Assembly (NCBI GenBank): GCA_934667465.1 | Contig: CAKUMG010000042.1 | Coordinates: 1 to 15,255 of the forward strand | Direction: 5' to 3' | Source of the DNA: an uncultured Actinoplanes sp. | Lineage (GTDB): Bacteria; Actinomycetota; Actinomycetes; Mycobacteriales; Micromonosporaceae | DNA length: 15,255 bases | In this document: positions 12,925 through 15,255 of the stretch, piece after piece | How positions within the stretch are numbered: the first letter of the stretch is position 1 | How the letters are laid out: each line of letters begins with the position of its first letter | Program-made: the position numbers and the translations under genes | The notes under the pieces: model-generated | What the model saw: only the letters and a program-made list of their open reading frames with translations | Told to the model about the DNA's origin: nothing | The model's database searches: none

Positions 12925-13545
12925 TCAGGCTGCGATCAGGACCGGGGCGGCGATCGGCGCGACGCGGGTGACCGTGCCGGTGCTCAAGTTGTACTGGGCG
13001 GGCACCACGGAGACCTTGCGGCGGCGGGCCGCGGCGTCGATGATCCCGGACCGCTCCCGCAGCAGGTCGGCCGTGTAGAGCGTGTGCTGGCCGCCGATCT
13101 CGTCGGGGGTCGTGGCGCCGTCGAGGCGGGCGCGCAGGACGTTCGGGGCGACGTGGCTCGCGATGTCGCGGATGTGGCCGGGCGGGACCGGGGCGCCGTC
13201 GACGATGCCGGTCGCGGCGGCGACGGCACCGCACCCGTCGTGGCCGAGGACGACGATCAGGCGGACGCCGAGCGCCTCCACGGCGTACTCGATCGAGCCG
13301 AGGACCGCCGTGTCGAGCACCTGACCGGCCGTGCGGACCACGAACAGGTCGCCGAGGCCCTGGTCGAACAGGATCTCCGCGGGCAGCCGCGAGTCGGCGC
13401 AGCCCAGGACGACGGCGAACGGGTTCTGGCCCTGGCACGTCTCCGCGCGCCGCAGGGCGCCCCGGCCGGCGCCGGCCGTGCTGCGGTCCTCGAGCCACCG
13501 GCGGTTGCCGTCCTGCAGCCGCTTCCAGGGTGATGGTGTGGGCAT
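12925..13545 (-). CDS. Beta-class carbonic anhydrase
   Basis: Zinc enzyme interconverting CO2 and bicarbonate in the cytoplasm, 206 residues, normal for the beta class. Seen: N-terminal PWKRLQDGNRRWLE, the zinc ligand and dyad C49-x-D51-x-R53 (LGCADSRLPAEILFDQGLGD), the conserved FVVRTAGQV strand, GSIEYAVEALGV, and the second zinc pair H102-x-x-C105 (VLGHDGCGAV). All catalytic residues are present. I chose ATG 13545 because GGAGG lies about ten bases upstream; the longer frame would begin at a TTG that directly overlaps the end of the preceding gene. Only 21 bases separate it from the GAF-GAF-MCP gene, so the two are probably cotranscribed, and a hairpin follows. Linking CO2/bicarbonate to the sensor is speculation. 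Confidence 0.92.
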   Translation of the reverse strand: MPTPSPWKRLQDGNRRWLEDRSTAGAGRGALRRAETCQGQNPFAVVLGCADSRLPAEILFDQGLGDLFVVRTAGQVLDTAVLGSIEYAVEALGVRLIVVLGHDGCGAVAAATGIVDGAPVPPGHIRDIASHVAPNVLRARLDGATTPDEIGGQHTLYTADLLRERSGIIDAAARRRKVSVVPAQYNLSTGTVTRVAPIAAPVLIAA

Positions 13546-13566
13546 GTCTGCTGAGCCTCCGTGCAA

Positions 13567-15030
13567 TCAGTCGAGGATGGCGGTGGTGACGGTGCGCTGC
13601 TCGGTGAGCACCCCGCCGATGAGCTTCTGCGTGCCGTTGATCTCCTCCACGGCGGTGTGGATCTCCGAGAGCGAGGCGGTGACGGCGTCGACCTGGGCCT
13701 GGATGGCGCTGACCTTCGCGCTGACCTCGGTCGTGGCCCGCTCGGTCTCGCTGGACAGCTCCTTGACCTCGCCGGCGACCACGGCGAAGCCCTTGCCCGC
13801 CTCGCCCGCGCGGGCCGCCTCGATCGTGGCGTTGAGCGCGAGCAGGTTGGTCTGCGCGGCGATCGCCTGGATGGTCTTGACCACCTCGTTGATCTCCGCG
13901 CTGGCCTTGCCGAGCGCCTCGACCTGCAGGTTCGCCTCGTCGGTGAGCTGCTCGCTGCGCGCGGCGACGGCGGCCGCGGAGGTGACGTTGCGCTCGACCT
14001 CGCCGATGGAGTCGAGCAGCGTACGCCCGGCGCTGTTCAGATGATCCGCGGCGGTGAACCGCTCGAGGGCCTGGCCGACCAGGAACGCCGTGTTGCGCAG
14101 CGCGCTTTCCCGGCCCGCGTACATGATCAGCGTACGGGTGGCGAAGAAGTCCATCGTGCCGATGATCCGGCCGCCGACGCGGATGGGCAGGCAGACGCCC
14201 GACTTGACGCCCGCGGCCTGGGCTGCGGGGCGGCGTACGCAGTCGGTCAGCTCGCCGAGGTCCTCGACGAACACCAGGTCGCCGCGGTCCCAGGCACGGC
14301 CGGACAGCCCGACGCCCTTGGCGAACGACGCGGACATGGTGACCCGGCGGAACTCCTCGCCCGCGGTGCCGGACTCCAGCGCGAAGCGCAGCACGTTGCC
14401 GGCGTCGTCGAGCTGCCAGAACGAGCCGTACTGCCAGTCGAAGTCGGCGCGGATGGTCTCCAGCGCGACCCGCAGCGCCTCGTCGCGGCTCGCCGCCGTG
14501 GTCAGCTTGCGGATGACGGTGGAGACGGCGTCGACGTCCTGGACGGCCTTCTCCTGGCGTACGGCCTCGTGCAGGCGGGCGAGGGCCTTCGAGACCAGCT
14601 CCCCCGCGGCGCGCAGCACGGCGAGCCGGCTCTCCGAGGGGTCCAGCTCGCGCGTGGTGAAGAAGTCCATGGTCCCGACCACGGCGCCGTCCTCGATCAG
14701 CGGGAAGCACACCCCGCTGCGCACCCCGGCGCGGGCCGCGACGGGTGCCCGGACGCAGTCGCTCAGATCGGCGATGTTGCGCACGAAGAACAGGTCCCGG
14801 CTGCGCCAGGCGCGCCCGGACAGGCCCACCCCCTCGGCGAACGAGGCCTGCAGCGTCACCTGGCGGAAGTCGTCGTTGACGACGCCGCTCTCCTGCGAGA
14901 AACGCAGCACGTTCGCGGCGCGGTCGAGGTGCCAGTACGACCCGTACTCCCAGCCGAACAGGTCCCGCACCAGCCGCAGCGCGGCGGCGATGGCGTCGTC
15001 CGGCGAACCGGCGTCCTCCATCGCCCGCAT
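13567..15030 (-). CDS. GAF-GAF-methyl-accepting chemotaxis-type signalling protein
   Basis: Sensory protein of 487 residues from ATG 15030. Two GAF domains (about residues 10-160 and 190-335) are clear internal duplicates: [29 protein letters not shown] in both, DCVR and SGVC cysteines in both, and GTMDFF in both. A helical linker leads to a methyl-accepting signalling domain (about 355-487) with the hairpin tip [20 protein letters not shown] (400-419). No membrane helix lies within it. The ATG shares its A with the stop of the upstream membrane frame (TGATG), which would allow coupled translation. However, linker homology to the second GAF continues upstream of the ATG, so the true protein may begin earlier with a membrane part, broken by a frameshift. 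Ligand unknown; the paired cysteines could be redox or cofactor sites, which is conjecture. Confidence 0.88.
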   Translation of the reverse strand: MRAMEDAGSPDDAIAAALRLVRDLFGWEYGSYWHLDRAANVLRFSQESGVVNDDFRQVTLQASFAEGVGLSGRAWRSRDLFFVRNIADLSDCVRAPVAARAGVRSGVCFPLIEDGAVVGTMDFFTTRELDPSESRLAVLRAAGELVSKALARLHEAVRQEKAVQDVDAVSTVIRKLTTAASRDEALRVALETIRADFDWQYGSFWQLDDAGNVLRFALESGTAGEEFRRVTMSASFAKGVGLSGRAWDRGDLVFVEDLGELTDCVRRPAAQAAGVKSGVCLPIRVGGRIIGTMDFFATRTLIMYAGRESALRNTAFLVGQALERFTAADHLNSAGRTLLDSIGEVERNVTSAAAVAARSEQLTDEANLQVEALGKASAEINEVVKTIQAIAAQTNLLALNATIEAARAGEAGKGFAVVAGEVKELSSETERATTEVSAKVSAIQAQVDAVTASLSEIHTAVEEINGTQKLIGGVLTEQRTVTTAILD

Positions 15031-15255
15031 CAGCGTCGTGACCGCCCGGAGGTCAGCACGCGCCTCTGCCAGGTCGGCGTCGTGCCGCGCGTCGCCCCGG
15101 TGCCCAGCCGGCGCAGCAGCGCCCAGAGGCCGAGCGGGACCACCGCGGCCGGGATCGCCAGCAGCAGCAGTCCGGCGCCGATGTTCGCGTCCGCCGCGTC
15201 GCCCCGCAGCATCGCGTCCAACAGCAACAGCACACCGGCCGGTACGAACCAGGAC
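15030..15255 (-). CDS. C-terminal end of a membrane segment upstream of the GAF protein (partial or frameshifted N-terminus)
   Basis: The frame enters at the right window edge and ends with TGA at 15030-15032. It reads [15 protein letters not shown], a short acidic loop RGDAADAN, a second hydrophobic helix [20 protein letters not shown] and a basic stop-transfer ALLRRLG. So at least two membrane helices are coded. After GTGATR the frame uses codons unusual here (TCA, CGA) and looks non-coding, while the GAF frame becomes the plausible one. Either it is a separate small membrane gene coupled to the GAF gene, or the N-terminus of the same protein with an indel near 15085-15100. The segment alone has no recognised family. 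Confidence 0.6.
   Translation of the reverse strand, partial: SWFVPAGVLLLLDAMLRGDAADANIGAGLLLLAIPAAVVPLGLWALLRRLGTGATRGTTPTWQRRVLTSGRSRR

Noticed and set aside
12391..13533. Plus-strand open frame extending from tnpA across the left end to the carbonic anhydrase
   Set aside because: Out of frame with tnpA and antisense to the anhydrase; no domain visible.
13546..13566. TTG start for a longer carbonic anhydrase (seven more residues)
   Set aside because: The ATG at 13545 has a GGAGG at good spacing, and the extra codons are that very ribosome-binding region.
12875..14710. Long minus-strand open frame (611 codons) over the MCP and carbonic anhydrase genes
   Set aside because: Arg/Pro/Gly/His-rich alternative frame; the other frame encodes clear GAF, MCP and carbonic anhydrase motifs.

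Overview
The base composition (very GC-rich, with G or C in most third codon positions), Gly/Ala/Arg-rich proteins, weak or leaderless starts and U-tract-free hairpin terminators indicate a high-GC actinomycete. A cytoplasmic-type MCP protein, ricin-type secreted lectin and PASTA-less Ser/Thr kinase fit the Micromonosporaceae (Actinoplanes-like), but this assignment is inference. No tRNA, rRNA or CRISPR array was seen.

Layout. (1) 1-953, minus: a membrane-anchored Ser/Thr protein kinase running off the left edge. (2) 954-1407: a gene-free stretch with paired inverted repeats near the kinase start and a G-rich/C-rich repeat tract that ends in four 20-bp tandem units. (3) 1408-3146, minus: a MarR regulator and an MFS efflux pump with a 4-base overlap; divergent from them a DUF6461-like gene (3202-4152, plus). 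(4) 4259-8788, minus: a tight five-gene sulfonate operon in the order permease, TauA-like binding lipoprotein, ATPase, TauD-like dioxygenase, TauE/SafE exporter. It would import an organosulfonate, release sulfite by 2-oxoglutarate-dependent oxidation, and possibly vent excess sulfite. (5) 9026-9409, minus: a small XRE-type helix-turn-helix protein with a C-terminal membrane helix, divergent from a secreted ricin-B-like protein (9613-10155, plus); palindromes lie between them.

(6) 10283-12825: the most informative region. A decayed IlvD/Edd-family dehydratase gene (minus strand) is split by an IS200/IS605-type element at 10976-12748. Joining the bases on the two sides of the element restores the dehydratase reading frame exactly (Gly-Arg-Asn-Ser-Tyr then Ile-His-Arg-Ala-Trp-Met), so both element ends can be placed to the base or nearly so. 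The element carries an apparently intact Y1 transposase gene (tnpA) and a tnpB broken by one in-frame amber codon between RuvC-II and the zinc finger/RuvC-III. The right end still has the omega/reRNA-type hairpin, and the predicted guide is the adjacent dehydratase sequence. The dehydratase itself also lost about half of its middle by an in-frame deletion and has a 1-base shift near its start.

(7) 12925-15255, minus: a beta-carbonic anhydrase lies 21 bases downstream of a duplicated-GAF/MCP signalling protein. That protein follows, with a TGATG junction, a partial membrane segment. Homology between the two GAF linkers continues upstream of the ATG in the same frame, so membrane segment and GAF-GAF-MCP may be one gene broken by a frameshift near 15085-15100.
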